Shown: positions 8,724-18,845, counted from the stretch's first letter. The stretch: 64,000 bases of DNA from Planctomycetales bacterium 10988 (GCA_009664345.1 CP043547.1:4058709-4122708); one strand, 5' to 3'. The notes: generated by a model from the sequence alone, not told the origin. Numbers and translations: made by a program.

Positions 8724-9983
8724 ATGATTTCGCTGGAGCAGTTCTTGCGATCTCTCCGGGAAGCGGAGTTGATGGAAGTCGCCGCTTGGGAGGATTTGCA
8801 GGCGATTGTCGATCGAGAGGCCCCGCCGGATCGCGTGGCCCAGTGGCTGGTTCGGTGGGAGGTGTTGACCCGCTGGCAAGCTCAGCAGTTGCTCCTGGGC
8901 GGAACGAAGTTCCAGATCGGTGACTATCGTTTACTCGATGCGATTCATTTAGGCCAGGACTCGACGATCTATCTGGCCCAGCAGCCGGGCATCGAACGCC
9001 GTGTCGCGATCAAACAACAATCGCTTTCCGCCGCGGAAGACCTTTCGCAACAGCAAGACTTTTGGCAAGAATTGAAAGCGATTGCCTCCGTGGAGCATCC
9101 GCATATCGTCGCTCCGATCGATGCCGGCTTCGATGGGGAATCGGGGGCGACTTCCGAAAGCGAAGAAGATGCCGATCCCGATGCGAATCAATCGACCGGG
9201 CAACCTTACTTCGTGATGGAATGGGTCGGGGGCGGAAGGCTCGGGCAATGGATTTCGCAACAGGCCCCGCTGCCGATTCCGTGGGCGTGTGAGATCGGCT
9301 GCCAAATCGCGGATGCTTTGGCTTGTCTGCATGCGGCCGGTTGGGTGCATCGTCGGTTGGTGCCAGAGCATCTCAAAATCAAAATGGAAGAGGACGGCAC
9401 CCCTTCGGCGAAATTGCTCGGCTTTGGCCATGCCTGCCGTTTGGGCGAGACGCCGCCGGTGGACCTGCATCGCCCGATTTCCAAACTTCCCAGCGGGATT
9501 CGTTCGCTCTTTTCCCCTGAGGATCATCTTGGGCAGCCCGATACGACCGGGCAAGGCGATCTTTATTCATTGGGCGGTTTGTTGCTATGGATGCTGACCG
9601 GGCAATCGCCAGCGGAAGTGCTGACTTCGCGTTCCGCTTTGCGTTCGGGTTCTGAGGAGGAACGTTCGTTGCCCATTGCGGAACAACTCGCCCGCACGAT
9701 TCGCACTTGGCGGCCGGACCTGCCGCATGATCTCGAACGGATTCTCGCCAAATCGCTGGCCAGCCGCCGTGAGGAACGCTGGTCTTCGGCACTTCATTTG
9801 AAAGAGCAACTCGCCCCCTTTGCCCTTTCGGCTTCTGAAGAAAATCTCCCCAACGAGGCCGACCTACCGGAATTCGATACGATAGCAACCGAGGAAGTTA
9901 CTTCTTTTCCCAAGCGAAGCGTTCCGCCCCCGATGGGTTTTTCCTTTCCCGAACCGAAGTCTCCCAAGAAGCACGCTCCTTAA
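8724..9983 (+). CDS. Protein kinase-like protein, probable pseudokinase
   Basis: A 419-residue protein. Residues 1-60 form a helical segment ending LTRWQAQQLLLG, seen before the kinase fold in many planctomycete kinases. A kinase domain follows to about residue 370: VAIK carries the ATP-contacting lysine, and the C-lobe helices are recognisable. The catalytic loop reads HRRLVPEHL where active kinases have HRDxKPxN, and the DFG site reads GFG, so both catalytic aspartates are missing. Activity is therefore unlikely and a regulatory or scaffold role is more plausible. No membrane segment follows; the C-terminus is short and Pro/Lys-rich. AAGGAAG precedes the ATG. Confidence 0.8.
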   Translation: MISLEQFLRSLREAELMEVAAWEDLQAIVDREAPPDRVAQWLVRWEVLTRWQAQQLLLGGTKFQIGDYRLLDAIHLGQDSTIYLAQQPGIERRVAIKQQSLSAAEDLSQQQDFWQELKAIASVEHPHIVAPIDAGFDGESGATSESEEDADPDANQSTGQPYFVMEWVGGGRLGQWISQQAPLPIPWACEIGCQIADALACLHAAGWVHRRLVPEHLKIKMEEDGTPSAKLLGFGHACRLGETPPVDLHRPISKLPSGIRSLFSPEDHLGQPDTTGQGDLYSLGGLLLWMLTGQSPAEVLTSRSALRSGSEEERSLPIAEQLARTIRTWRPDLPHDLERILAKSLASRREERWSSALHLKEQLAPFALSASEENLPNEADLPEFDTIATEEVTSFPKRSVPPPMGFSFPEPKSPKKHAP

Positions 9984-10051
9984 AAGTGGCCCTCGTGCTT
10001 ATCATTCTTGTTTCGCTGGCGTCAAAGTGGCCAACGCAAACGAACCATGCC

Positions 10052-10423
10052 CTAACCTTTCGCTTCTTGCTTGCGTTGTTTGTGAATTTCCAGCAAGGCT
10101 TCGATCTTCTCCACGGCTAATTGCAAGGAAAGAGCTGCCATTTGGAAATTCGTGTGCGTGGAGACATCGGGCTGAATTTCTTGAAAAAGTTCGGAAGTTT
10201 TTTTCAGCTTTGTGAACTTTCGCTTGGCAGCCCGCAGAAAAGTTTCCGCATTTTGCTCATGCCACCCAGGCCCCAAGGCTAAGCAATAGTCATAAACTCC
10301 ACGGGGAATCTCCCGCAATTCTTCGTCTTCTTCCGCTTCTTCACAATGCTTTAAAAAAGTCCGCACCATCCAGAGATGGGCACATTCATTGTTGATAGCA
10401 TGCATTAATTCGTCGGGAGTCAT
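10052..10423 (-). CDS. Unknown 123-residue helical protein
   Basis: A small acidic to neutral protein beginning MTPDELMHAINNECAHLWMV and ending in a charged Lys/Gln-rich helix. It should be all-alpha, with no signal peptide or membrane segment. Codon use matches the neighbouring core genes, which supports it as real. A GAAGAGA segment lies just before the ATG at 10423. The gene stands alone on the minus strand, convergent with the pseudokinase gene. The family is not recognised. Confidence 0.7.
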   Translation of the reverse strand: MTPDELMHAINNECAHLWMVRTFLKHCEEAEEDEELREIPRGVYDYCLALGPGWHEQNAETFLRAAKRKFTKLKKTSELFQEIQPDVSTHTNFQMAALSLQLAVEKIEALLEIHKQRKQEAKG

Positions 10424-11279
10424 GATCTTCTCTTCGGTTTATTAGGGGAGGAATCGAGACAGAGACCAGATTGATCTTTCTCTAAATTCCCAAAGTTTCC
10501 TCTTTTCAAAGAGGAGCGGAAGTATCTTTCTGAAAAAGCCAGTCGGTCGCCGATTATGCGACTCGATGCTGTTGTGTGTGCTGTATGGATATTGATTTCG
10601 CGAAGGATTTTGCTTGCTGACAGGTCCTTGGTAATTTGTGGTCACTTCGCCTATTTTATTGTATTCATGGTTTAATAGTGTTTTATTGCCTTCTGTGATT
10701 GTAGGTCTAAATTGCCAGGGCTTCCTTGCTCTACAGCCCCTTCGATGGCTACAGCCCGATCCTTGCGACTCTTCCGGGCATTCCTCTATCTTTTCAAATC
10801 TTAGGTAAATTGCCTTGGCTACTTCTCTTGAGTAAACAGGAGTCTCTGATTTTTTCTTTGTAAAATCGTTAGAGCTCCTATTTTGATAGTGCTTGCTTTT
10901 TGAATGATGAAAATATATGTAAGTGATTTTATTATAGTCACTTATGGATAATTGGTTCTTTGAAGTGATCTGGTATTGCGGTTTATTCCGCTTTTATGCA
11001 GTTGGCCGAGTTTCAATTTTTCTCCAAAAATCCCGCCCGAAACGTCGATAGCAATTATACGAAAGCAATCGTTCGCAAGCACTGCATCTATTGCAAGGCT
11101 TTGCTGGCTTTTGCCTGTCTTTCTATCTTCCTGCGTTTGTGCCTCATGCCGGCACGAACAAAAAGGCGTTCATGTCGAGGATACTGGCAAGAGGCTTGTC
11201 AGTAAATGAATGCTTCTCCTCAGGAAGTTTATTTCCTTTCGGTGCAAATCGAAGGACTATCGATATTGTGGAGAAGATC
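10424..11279. other. A/T-rich intergenic stretch without a gene
   Basis: About 850 nt with low G+C compared with its flanks. Short open frames near 10976-11210 have no family signature or coding-like composition. CTACAGCCC occurs twice within 25 nt near 10730. The region presumably carries the promoter of the outer-membrane protein gene that follows and perhaps that of the minus-strand gene at 10423. Confidence 0.6.
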
Positions 11280-13736
11280 ATGCAAGGATCAAAACGAAAT
11301 CAAAGGGCCCTCGGCGTTCTCGGGATGCTACTCTGCATGCTGGGTTGCCACCTGGGGAAAGACCCTCCGAATTTATCACATCAAAAATCGGGGCCGTACC
11401 GGACGGTCTCAACGACCATTGATTATCCGGTCGCCTGCACGACACGGCGGCCAGAGATCACCGGAGCGATGCCTCCGCGGACGGTTCGCGATCCCTTCGA
11501 AGGCGATATTTGGGACCTTTCGTTAGAGGAAGCGATTCAGATCGCTCTGGCCAATAGTAAGTCCTTCCGCGATTTGGGCGGAAGTCTCGTTTCGGCTCCG
11601 CAACTGGTTGGCACGGTTTACGAACCTGCTCTGCAAGAGTCGAACCCACTCAACGGGGTCGAAGCGGCTTTGAGTGCCTTCGATGCGAACTTGGATAGTT
11701 CGATCTTCTGGGAACGCCAAGAACGCATCCAAAACTTCTTCATCCCTGGCTTTGGAGTGTCGTCTGCGGTGGTCGAGGCGGCGGCGTTCGATGCTCAATT
11801 GAGCAAGCGAACCGCGACCGGGGGTACCTTTGCAGTGACGAACAATGTTACTTATACCGGGAATAATAACCCGGCGAACCGCTTCCCTAGTGCCTATGAT
11901 GTTGATTATGCCATCACTGCCAGCCATCCGCTGTTGCGAGGAAACGGCCTCTTAGTGAACCGCGTGGTTGGTCCGATCACGCCGAATACCCTGGCTCCCG
12001 GACCGGGACAGTTTAATGGGGTGTTGATTTCTCGCATCAATACGGACATCACGTTGACCGACTTCGAAGGGGGCGTGCGTGACTTTGTGAGTGATGTGGA
12101 GAACGCCTATTGGGACCTTCTCTTTGCTTATCGAAGTTTGGAAGCGAATGTCGCTGCTCGCGATAGTGCCTTGGCGACCTGGCGGAATATTGCCGCGAAG
12201 AAAGAGATCGGAGCCCGAGGAGGGGAAGCGGATCGTGAAGCTCAGGCCCGTGCTCAGTACTTCCTTTTCTTGAGCCAAGTTCAAAGCTCATTGAGTGGAA
12301 CCCGAGGCGGATCAACGATCACCAACCCCGGCAGTGGAGCCGGTACCCTGGCAGGGGCAGGCGGGGTCTTCGCTCGTGAAGCGAACCTTCGCTTCTTGAT
12401 GGGCTTGCCACCGAACGACGGCCGATTGATTCGCCCTTCGGATGAACCGAAGCTGGCCCAAATTCAATTCGACTGGAATCATTTGGTACAAGAATCCTTG
12501 ATTCGTCGGGTGGAACTCCGCCGTCAGCGTTGGGTGATTCGTCAGTATGAATTGCAATTGGCTGCGGTCAAAACCTTCTTGTTGCCCAGTTTGGATGCAA
12601 CCGGAACCTATCGCTGGCGAGGCTTCGGGGATGACTTGATCGATCCCGAACGGAGTACTCCTCTCAACAGCGCGTATCAAAACCTGACCACCGGCGATCT
12701 GCAAGAATGGCAATTGGGACTTAATTTCTCAATGCCGATCGGATTCCGTCAAGCGAATGCCGCCGTTCGCAATGCCCAGTTGCAACTAACGCGAGCAAGG
12801 GCGGTTCATGCGGATCAGGAACTCAATATCTTGCACAACTTGAGCGGTTCGGTGCGAGACTTGGAACTTGCCTATCAGCAGTCGCAAACGAACTTTAACC
12901 GTCGTTTAGCTACGGCCCTTCAAGTGGAAGCGGTCGAAGATCAATACGACGCCGGGGTGTTGACCTTGGATGTGTTGCTGGAAGCCCAACGGGATCGGGC
13001 CGATGCGGAGATCGCGTTCTATCGTTCCTTGATCGATTACCAGCTTGCCATCAAGGCAGTCCATTACGAAAAGGGAACCTTCTTGGGCTATGCCGGAGTC
13101 TTTCTCTCGGAAGGACATTGGCCCAAGCAAGCCTACAAGGATGCGATCGAGCTGTCGAAGCATTTCCGCAAACGCCACCTCGACTATATGGTTGAGCAAG
13201 GGCCGATTACCACCAAGGGACGTGCTCCGCAAGGTTTGCCGCAAGAGGCTTGGCCTTCCGCCGAGCAAGTGCCTACGCCGGCTCCTTTGAGAGATCAAGC
13301 CTTGGAAGCAATTGAAGAAGTGCCGCCGGTTCCGCCGGAAGAGTCGTCGCCAAGTACTACAGTGCGGACAACACCGGCTCCTGTTGAGAACCCGGCCACG
13401 CCTGCGGTACCGACTCCTTCGCCCTCTTCGGAAGATGCGCTTCCCTTTGCGGGTGAGTTGAAGGAAGACCTTCCTCCCGCTCAGGATTCGGAAGACATGC
13501 CGCAAGAGCAGCCTCAGTCGTCGCCGGAACGCTTTGTCCCTCGTGAATCGGACCCTGAGCCGAATTCACCGGAGCCGTCTACTGAAACTCCCGGAGAAGG
13601 AGCACAATCGCAAAATCTCCGCCTTCAGATTGGCCACCTGCCCGTCGTTCGACCCGTTTCGGCGAAGACCTTCCCGACTCAAAAAGTCGCCGGAAATCAG
13701 TCCCTACACTTGCGTGAGATTCGCTCTGTCAAGTAA
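11280..13736 (+). CDS. TolC-family outer-membrane efflux lipoprotein
   Basis: An outer-membrane factor of the TolC type, the exit duct of a tripartite efflux or type I secretion system. Counting from the ATG at 11280 (preceded by GGAG) gives 818 residues. The frame is open further upstream, but only this start gives a lipoprotein signal peptide ending LLCMLGC, with Cys about residue 22. The TolC repeat is visible in segments such as LSLEEAIQIALANSKSFRD, VENAYWDLLFAYRSLEAN, and VEAVEDQYDAGVLTLDVLLEAQRDRADAE. After about residue 650 comes a 150-residue tail rich in Pro, Glu and Ser, unusual for the family and probably disordered. No partner pump gene is adjacent. Confidence 0.88.
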   Translation: MQGSKRNQRALGVLGMLLCMLGCHLGKDPPNLSHQKSGPYRTVSTTIDYPVACTTRRPEITGAMPPRTVRDPFEGDIWDLSLEEAIQIALANSKSFRDLGGSLVSAPQLVGTVYEPALQESNPLNGVEAALSAFDANLDSSIFWERQERIQNFFIPGFGVSSAVVEAAAFDAQLSKRTATGGTFAVTNNVTYTGNNNPANRFPSAYDVDYAITASHPLLRGNGLLVNRVVGPITPNTLAPGPGQFNGVLISRINTDITLTDFEGGVRDFVSDVENAYWDLLFAYRSLEANVAARDSALATWRNIAAKKEIGARGGEADREAQARAQYFLFLSQVQSSLSGTRGGSTITNPGSGAGTLAGAGGVFAREANLRFLMGLPPNDGRLIRPSDEPKLAQIQFDWNHLVQESLIRRVELRRQRWVIRQYELQLAAVKTFLLPSLDATGTYRWRGFGDDLIDPERSTPLNSAYQNLTTGDLQEWQLGLNFSMPIGFRQANAAVRNAQLQLTRARAVHADQELNILHNLSGSVRDLELAYQQSQTNFNRRLATALQVEAVEDQYDAGVLTLDVLLEAQRDRADAEIAFYRSLIDYQLAIKAVHYEKGTFLGYAGVFLSEGHWPKQAYKDAIELSKHFRKRHLDYMVEQGPITTKGRAPQGLPQEAWPSAEQVPTPAPLRDQALEAIEEVPPVPPEESSPSTTVRTTPAPVENPATPAVPTPSPSSEDALPFAGELKEDLPPAQDSEDMPQEQPQSSPERFVPRESDPEPNSPEPSTETPGEGAQSQNLRLQIGHLPVVRPVSAKTFPTQKVAGNQSLHLREIRSVK

Positions 13737-13769
13737 ATCTTGAAAGCCCACGGAGCGAATTCTCCACAA

Positions 13770-13815
13770 CCGTCCTGGCAGCGATCCTCGCTCGCCGCCA
13801 GGGCGGTTTTTTTAT
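13770..13815 (+). terminator. Rho-independent terminator
   Basis: The stem CCGTCCTGGC / GCCAGGGCGG (one mismatch) is followed by seven or more T, 34 nt after the stop of the TolC-type gene. Confidence 0.8.
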
Positions 13816-13905
13816 TTGAGAGTTTACTTTATAGGAAAAGGTTGCCCCCAAGTCCCGAAACCTGAACCCCGAAACCCGAAACCTCTCCTACCATTCTCAA
13901 TTCGT

Positions 13906-14898
13906 TTAACCCCGTGATTCCACGCCATTCGCGTCTTCAAACCTCTTCCCCTGCCAGGTATCCCGTTCTTCGAACCGTTTTTTGATGAGCTTATGAATAT
14001 TGGGTTTGTCCAGGCACCATTCCGGAGCGACCAAGTATTTCGGTGGGGCTTCGCCGCTGACACGCTCAATGACCATGCGTGGCGGCAAGCGTTCGATGAC
14101 ATCAACGACCATCTCGACATAATCTTCGAGTTCCATAAGTTGGACACTTCCCTCGCGAACCCAATCCGCCAGCGGGGTATGCTCGACAACATAGAGATTG
14201 TGAATCTTGACCGAATCGAGATCGAGGGCGGCAATTTTCTCCGCTGTTTCGTGCATTTCCTCGGTCGATTCGTTCGGCAAGCCTAAGATCAAATGCGTTC
14301 CGATTTCAAAACCCCGGCCGCGGCTCCGCTCGATGGCATCGTAAAAGACATCCACATGATGCCCCCGATTCATCCAATCGAGCGACTTGTCATGCATCGT
14401 TTGAATGCCATATTCAACGGCGACATAATGCTCTTGAGCGAGTTCTTCCAATAAATCCAAGACCTCATCCGGCACGCAATCGGGCCGCGTTCCGATGCAA
14501 AGTCCCGAAATCTGCGGATGTTCGAGGGCCGTTTCATATAAAGGACGCAACTTCTCGATCGGGGCATAGGTATTGGTGGCCGGTTGGAAATAGGCCAAGA
14601 AGTCATCGACCTTATACCGCATTTTCACCCGGCGAATGCCATCGTCGATTTGCCGAAAAATCTCCGTGCGGCGGACACGACGGCTGGGGCTGAAGCTTCG
14701 ATTATCACAAAAAACACATCCCCCCTTGGCCACCGTGCCATCAACATTTGGACAAGTGAACCCCCCGTCGAGGCTAATACGATGCACCCGATGTCCAAAA
14801 AGTTGTTTTAGATAAAAGCTGTACGGAAAATAACGGTATCCGGCAGCTTTCCAATCGGGCCAACTCCGTTCAGTCGAAGGCGATTGAATTGACGCCAT
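13906..14898 (-). CDS. Radical SAM protein of the TIGR01212/YhcC family
   Basis: A 330-residue radical S-adenosylmethionine protein. The N-terminal block CPNVDGTVAKGGCVFC near residues 50-66 has the spaced cysteines of the YhcC subgroup rather than the plain CxxxCxxC. Further family features are an ATNTYAP segment, LCIGTRPDCVPDE, VEYGIQTMHD and THLILGLPNES. The cellular substrate of this family has not been established to my knowledge. It is a single gene on the minus strand, divergent from rsgA, with about 210 nt between them. Confidence 0.9.
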   Translation of the reverse strand: MASIQSPSTERSWPDWKAAGYRYFPYSFYLKQLFGHRVHRISLDGGFTCPNVDGTVAKGGCVFCDNRSFSPSRRVRRTEIFRQIDDGIRRVKMRYKVDDFLAYFQPATNTYAPIEKLRPLYETALEHPQISGLCIGTRPDCVPDEVLDLLEELAQEHYVAVEYGIQTMHDKSLDWMNRGHHVDVFYDAIERSRGRGFEIGTHLILGLPNESTEEMHETAEKIAALDLDSVKIHNLYVVEHTPLADWVREGSVQLMELEDYVEMVVDVIERLPPRMVIERVSGEAPPKYLVAPEWCLDKPNIHKLIKKRFEERDTWQGKRFEDANGVESRG

Positions 14899-15108
14899 GA
14901 GGGGAACTCTCTACGATATTACAGTGGAAATTATAAGAAAAAAACAATCTAGATCTTAGACGTTCGCACGGATTGGCACAAGGGATCAAAGGTTCTTTCG
15001 AGGCCGATTCAACGAGGTCTGAAGCATCCCCTTGCAAGGATCTTTGCAACAAAAGAAGAGGGTTCGTCGGAATCTCCTATCGCCTATCTGGTTGAGGTAA
15101 AATACTTT

Positions 15109-16260
15109 ATGGCAGCGAAACGGAAAGGGAACCGAGGTCGATCCGGGAAAAAGGTTCGTTTGGAACTCCGCAAGAATCAACAAACCCGCACCCGCAAGAA
15201 CGACCTCACTCGGCATTATGAGGGAGATCAACTCGATGCCGATATGGTTCACCAAGAGCGGCTTTCGGGCAAGGGAAAACTGACGCGAAAGCGGACCGTC
15301 ATCAGCGAAACCCGTTCCGATGCCGATGGCGATCAAGAGGTCATTGTTGTCGATGAATCCCTCTGCCGGCCAGGTCGCGTTCTTCGCACCCAAGGGCTTC
15401 ATAGCATCGTCCTGTCCAAGGATGGCGAGCGGTTTCAATGTGCCACGCGAAAGCTCCTCAAAGACCTCAGCAGTGGGCAGCGGCAAGCCGTTTCCACCGG
15501 GGATCGCGTGCTCTTTCGTCTTGTGAATGAACAAGAAGGGATGATCGAACGGATCGAACCTCGCCGGCGGGTTCTCAGCCGAACCAGCAAAGGCCGCCAA
15601 CATGTCTTGGTTGCCAATGTCGATCAAATGCTAATTATCGCTAGCGTTGCCGAGCCTTATTTAAAACCAAACCTTGTCGATCGTTTTTTAATAAGTGCCG
15701 AACAAGGCAAACTCCCAGCGATCATTTGTTTAAATAAAATTGATCTCGTCGACCCTGCCGATTTACAACCTTTAATTGGTTTATACAGTCAACTTGGCCA
15801 TCGCGTAATTCCTGTCAGCGCAAAAGATGGCACAAATGTTGATTATTTAAAAAGAAACCTAACAGGCAAGGAAACCGTCGTTGCCGGGCAAAGTGGGGTA
15901 GGAAAATCTTCTTTGTTAAATGCCATTGAACCTAGTCTGACACTTCGTGAAGGGGCTGTTAGTGAAGAAAACCAAAAAGGAAAACATACGACGACCGCCG
16001 CGGAGATGTATCCGCTGGCAGGTGGCGGATATGTCGTCGATACGCCGGGGATTCGCCAATTTGAATTATGGGATGTAATTCGCGAAGAAATCCCCGCTTT
16101 TTTCCGGGATATTCGGCCCTTTATCAATCACTGCCGCTTTCCCGATTGCACGCATACGCATGAAGAAGATTGTGCCGTTAAGGATGCCGTGGCCGATCAT
16201 CTCCTCGACGCCCGCCGCTATGAAAGTTATCTCCATCTCTTCGAAGGCGACGCCGTTTAA
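15109..16260 (+). CDS. rsgA: Ribosome small-subunit maturation GTPase
   Basis: RsgA assists late 30S ribosomal subunit assembly. The 383-residue protein has a basic N-terminal tail (rich in Lys and Arg, to about residue 75), an OB-fold, then a circularly permuted GTPase with motifs in the order G4 (NKIDL, about 208), G5 (SAKDG), G1 (GQSGVGKSSLLN, about 260) and G3 (DTPGIRQF, about 305). The C-terminal zinc segment CRFPDCTHTHEEDC begins near 342. The GTPase part between about 15640 and 15960 uses noticeably more A/T-ending codons (TTA, AAT, AAA) than the rest. The start is supported by the N-terminal basic tail and a GAGGT about 15 nt upstream. Confidence 0.95.
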   Translation: MAAKRKGNRGRSGKKVRLELRKNQQTRTRKNDLTRHYEGDQLDADMVHQERLSGKGKLTRKRTVISETRSDADGDQEVIVVDESLCRPGRVLRTQGLHSIVLSKDGERFQCATRKLLKDLSSGQRQAVSTGDRVLFRLVNEQEGMIERIEPRRRVLSRTSKGRQHVLVANVDQMLIIASVAEPYLKPNLVDRFLISAEQGKLPAIICLNKIDLVDPADLQPLIGLYSQLGHRVIPVSAKDGTNVDYLKRNLTGKETVVAGQSGVGKSSLLNAIEPSLTLREGAVSEENQKGKHTTTAAEMYPLAGGGYVVDTPGIRQFELWDVIREEIPAFFRDIRPFINHCRFPDCTHTHEEDCAVKDAVADHLLDARRYESYLHLFEGDAV

Positions 16261-16326
16261 AGTTCTACTTTAAATAGAATAGATGAATGCAAAATATTTA
16301 TTGGTAAACGCAATAAATAAAAAGGC

Positions 16327-16881
16327 TTAGCGCACTCTTTCTTTTTCTAAATAAGTCGGCTGGGCATACGATTGTTTTGTGGAAACGCCACCTACAATTA
16401 AACAAAGACCGATCACCTCGACAAAAATTCCAACCGCCATCCAGCGATACCAAGCAGCCATCAGTTGTCGATGTCGGCTCAAGTTTTCATCCGGCTCGTC
16501 ATTGAGAGGGATCGATTCCATCGACCGCCATATTTCATAGGTCTCTTCAATCGACATCAACCCAACTTCTGCTTCCAGCCGATCCTTGGAGACAATTTGC
16601 GGCTGATAACGGGGCATCGTGGCGATCATGATTCCGATGGCAATCCCGGCGATAATCGCAAACAGCCCTCCAATAAAGAGCAGGGCCTGCCGTGGACCCC
16701 AGACCGGCTGCGGCTCGGGGCGCTCTTCGACGACTTCTTCAAGTTGACGAAAGCCGAGCAAGGTCGGCACTTCCACTTGGGTCGAGCAGGCTTTGCAAGG
16801 AAAATCCGTCCCTGCCTCGGTTTTATCGACAAGATGCTCCGTGCCACACTGTGGGCAAGGGAGACGATACTGCACCGCCAT
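16327..16881 (-). CDS. Membrane protein with N-terminal zinc ribbon
   Basis: From the ATG at 16881 the protein is about 184 residues and begins MAVQYRLPCPQCGTEHLV. Two CxxC pairs (CPQC, CKAC) form a probable zinc ribbon in the first 35 residues. Two hydrophobic segments follow, one of the type LLFIGGLFAIIAGIAIGIMI and one near the C-terminus (VGIFVEVIGLCLIVGG). The frame is open further upstream, but that part is unlike a protein. Function is unknown; small ribbon-plus-TM proteins of this type are common in planctomycetes. Confidence 0.7.
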   Translation of the reverse strand: MAVQYRLPCPQCGTEHLVDKTEAGTDFPCKACSTQVEVPTLLGFRQLEEVVEERPEPQPVWGPRQALLFIGGLFAIIAGIAIGIMIATMPRYQPQIVSKDRLEAEVGLMSIEETYEIWRSMESIPLNDEPDENLSRHRQLMAAWYRWMAVGIFVEVIGLCLIVGGVSTKQSYAQPTYLEKERVR

Positions 16882-17209
16882 CGCGTACCATCCAAGCCAT
16901 TGATGATCACTACTGTTCGCAACGTTGCATTGACGCTTCCATCGAACACATGGTCCGACTTCCGGCAAACAGTAGGCAAAAGTCAAAAAATATCAGCGAG
17001 TTTGCGCTTGTTCTCGGGCCAGGAACTTCAATTCGTAAACGAAGATTTCCCAGCACGATGCCGCACAAACCCCTCAAAGCGAAACCTCTAAATTACCATA
17101 CCCCTCCCACGCGAACAAGCCACGCCCGCTTGCTTTCTTCCCATCGTGAAAAGGGCTAAGATGCAATCATCACCCCTTGCCAACCCCTATTCACTTTCGA
17201 GAAAGTCCT
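16882..17209. other. Intergenic region without a gene
   Basis: About 330 nt between divergent starts of the zinc-ribbon membrane protein and yjbQ. It should hold promoters for both. Nothing else is recognisable. Confidence 0.5.
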
Positions 17210-17644
<435 letters not shown>

Positions 17645-17664
17645 CCCTTTCGCTTGCTTCACGC

Positions 17665-18204
17665 TTATCGGAGCCATTCTTGGAATTCAGTGTCAAGTTT
17701 CGAAAAGTCGAGTTCAGAGAGCGGAGTTGATGACTTGTCAAGGAAGTGATCCGGCCATTGACCGTATCCGAATGGAAACGAAATCGAGTGTTCGATATGC
17801 AAAAAGCCATCGTGTTGGTGCGGACGCCCGCCTCGTTGAAAACAGAGCAGCAACGGTTCGAAGGGGTCGGGTTCCTGAAGTTCAATGTTTCTCTCCGTGT
17901 CTTGCCACGAGTACCAACGGTGCATCCAGGGTAGCGTTCGTTTTGCTAGACGGTTCGTGACCTTTCGAACCTCGTACGGAGCCGAGGGTATAAAATCCGG
18001 GACAATACACTCCGTAAGGTCGAAAAAAGGAGGGGAGGGCTGTTTTGGAATCTTCTCTACATGTAACGTCCATCTTGCAAAGCGAATTGCCGATTCTTTC
18101 AGAAGACGAATATTTGAGCCGTAATGATCGGGTCGCTCGATACTCCAATCGATCCGCTCTACGGCGTTAACGAATTGGGTCACATTGGAAGAAGTGTTTG
18201 TCAT
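17665..18204 (-). CDS. Unknown 179-residue protein
   Basis: A soluble protein, rich in aromatic residues (many Trp, Phe and His), with no signal peptide or membrane segment. It begins MTNTSSNVTQFVNAVERIDW and ends in an acidic stretch LSELDFSKLDTEFQEWLR. The family is not recognised. It sits head-on to yjbQ and is followed on its other side by a decayed copy of the yjbQ 3' end, so it appears to have arrived together with a duplication. Small size and neighbourhood suggest an immunity-type accessory protein (inference only). Confidence 0.6.
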   Translation of the reverse strand: MTNTSSNVTQFVNAVERIDWSIERPDHYGSNIRLLKESAIRFARWTLHVEKIPKQPSPPFFDLTECIVPDFIPSAPYEVRKVTNRLAKRTLPWMHRWYSWQDTERNIELQEPDPFEPLLLCFQRGGRPHQHDGFLHIEHSISFPFGYGQWPDHFLDKSSTPLSELDFSKLDTEFQEWLR

Positions 18205-18242
18205 TGTTTAAGTTTTTTAGGGCCTCGGCAAATTCACAACCT

Positions 18243-18323
18243 GGTGGGCATGTCTCGATATTTTATTCTAGATTCGACGGCCAGCACAGAAAACTCGCTC
18301 TTGTGAAAATGAATGGTGAGTAA
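18243..18323 (+). pseudogene. Remnant of a second yjbQ 3' end
   Basis: Translated in one frame, bases 18258-18323 give IFYSRFDGQHRKLALVKMNG followed by Glu-stop, against [20 protein letters not shown]-Glu-stop at the end of intact yjbQ. Sequence similarity fades upstream of about 18243. Only the C-terminal tail is left, so this is a relic of a duplication and not a working gene. Confidence 0.85.
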
Positions 18324-18329
18324 AAATCA

Positions 18330-18845
18330 ATGAAAATCGAATGTCTTGGCGAGTTTCTTCCAGATCCAGACATTGAGGAATGGTTGGTAAGTAAACCGGT
18401 CGAAGTGCCGTATCTGGGGGGAGTCAAATTGAGCTTTATACTTCAGAGCGTTGAAGAAGACCCGAAGCCGGAGGATTTCGTCGAGGCGATCCACAATTTC
18501 TTGGCAATGACGGAAGCGGACCGGGCAACGGCATCACCCTACCTTTACAAGAACTACCGGGACTTTTTGGATGTGGTCGGCGAACAAGAGGTGCAGGTGA
18601 ACATAGAAGATGCGTCCAGCGTCTGGGACCATGTGCGGTTCTCGAAAATTTACGTCAGTAGACGACCCCGTGGCGACAAAGAAGTACATGTGCAGTTGGC
18701 GGGAAATTGCGACTGGGAGATCGAACACGGCCTTCAGATCGTGTTCCGAAGAGGCAACCTCCTGCGACGAGTAAGCGACGATGATGGCCATCTCACCTAT
18801 TGCGACGCCTATGCCGCCCCGGAAAGCCAAGACCGTATTTGCTAG
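18330..18845 (+). CDS. DUF6985-like protein, probable immunity type
   Basis: A 171-residue acidic, soluble protein. The central and C-terminal parts (VWDHVRFSKIYVSRR, then CDWEIEHGLQIVFRRGNLLRRVS and DGHLTYCDAY) resemble the DUF6985 domain, found in small proteins often encoded beside toxin or immunity genes. That family link is from memory and unverified. It starts six bases after the yjbQ-like relic, which may supply its upstream context. No signal peptide is seen. The biochemical function is unknown. Confidence 0.65.
   Translation: MKIECLGEFLPDPDIEEWLVSKPVEVPYLGGVKLSFILQSVEEDPKPEDFVEAIHNFLAMTEADRATASPYLYKNYRDFLDVVGEQEVQVNIEDASSVWDHVRFSKIYVSRRPRGDKEVHVQLAGNCDWEIEHGLQIVFRRGNLLRRVSDDDGHLTYCDAYAAPESQDRIC

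Noticed and set aside
11091-11279. Longer N-terminus of the TolC-type protein
   Set aside because: The added 63 residues are not protein-like, and they would bury the lipoprotein signal that starts at 11280.
16327-16986. N-terminal extension of the zinc-ribbon membrane protein to 16986
   Set aside because: The extra residues do not look like a protein, and MAVQYRLPCPQCG is the natural beginning.
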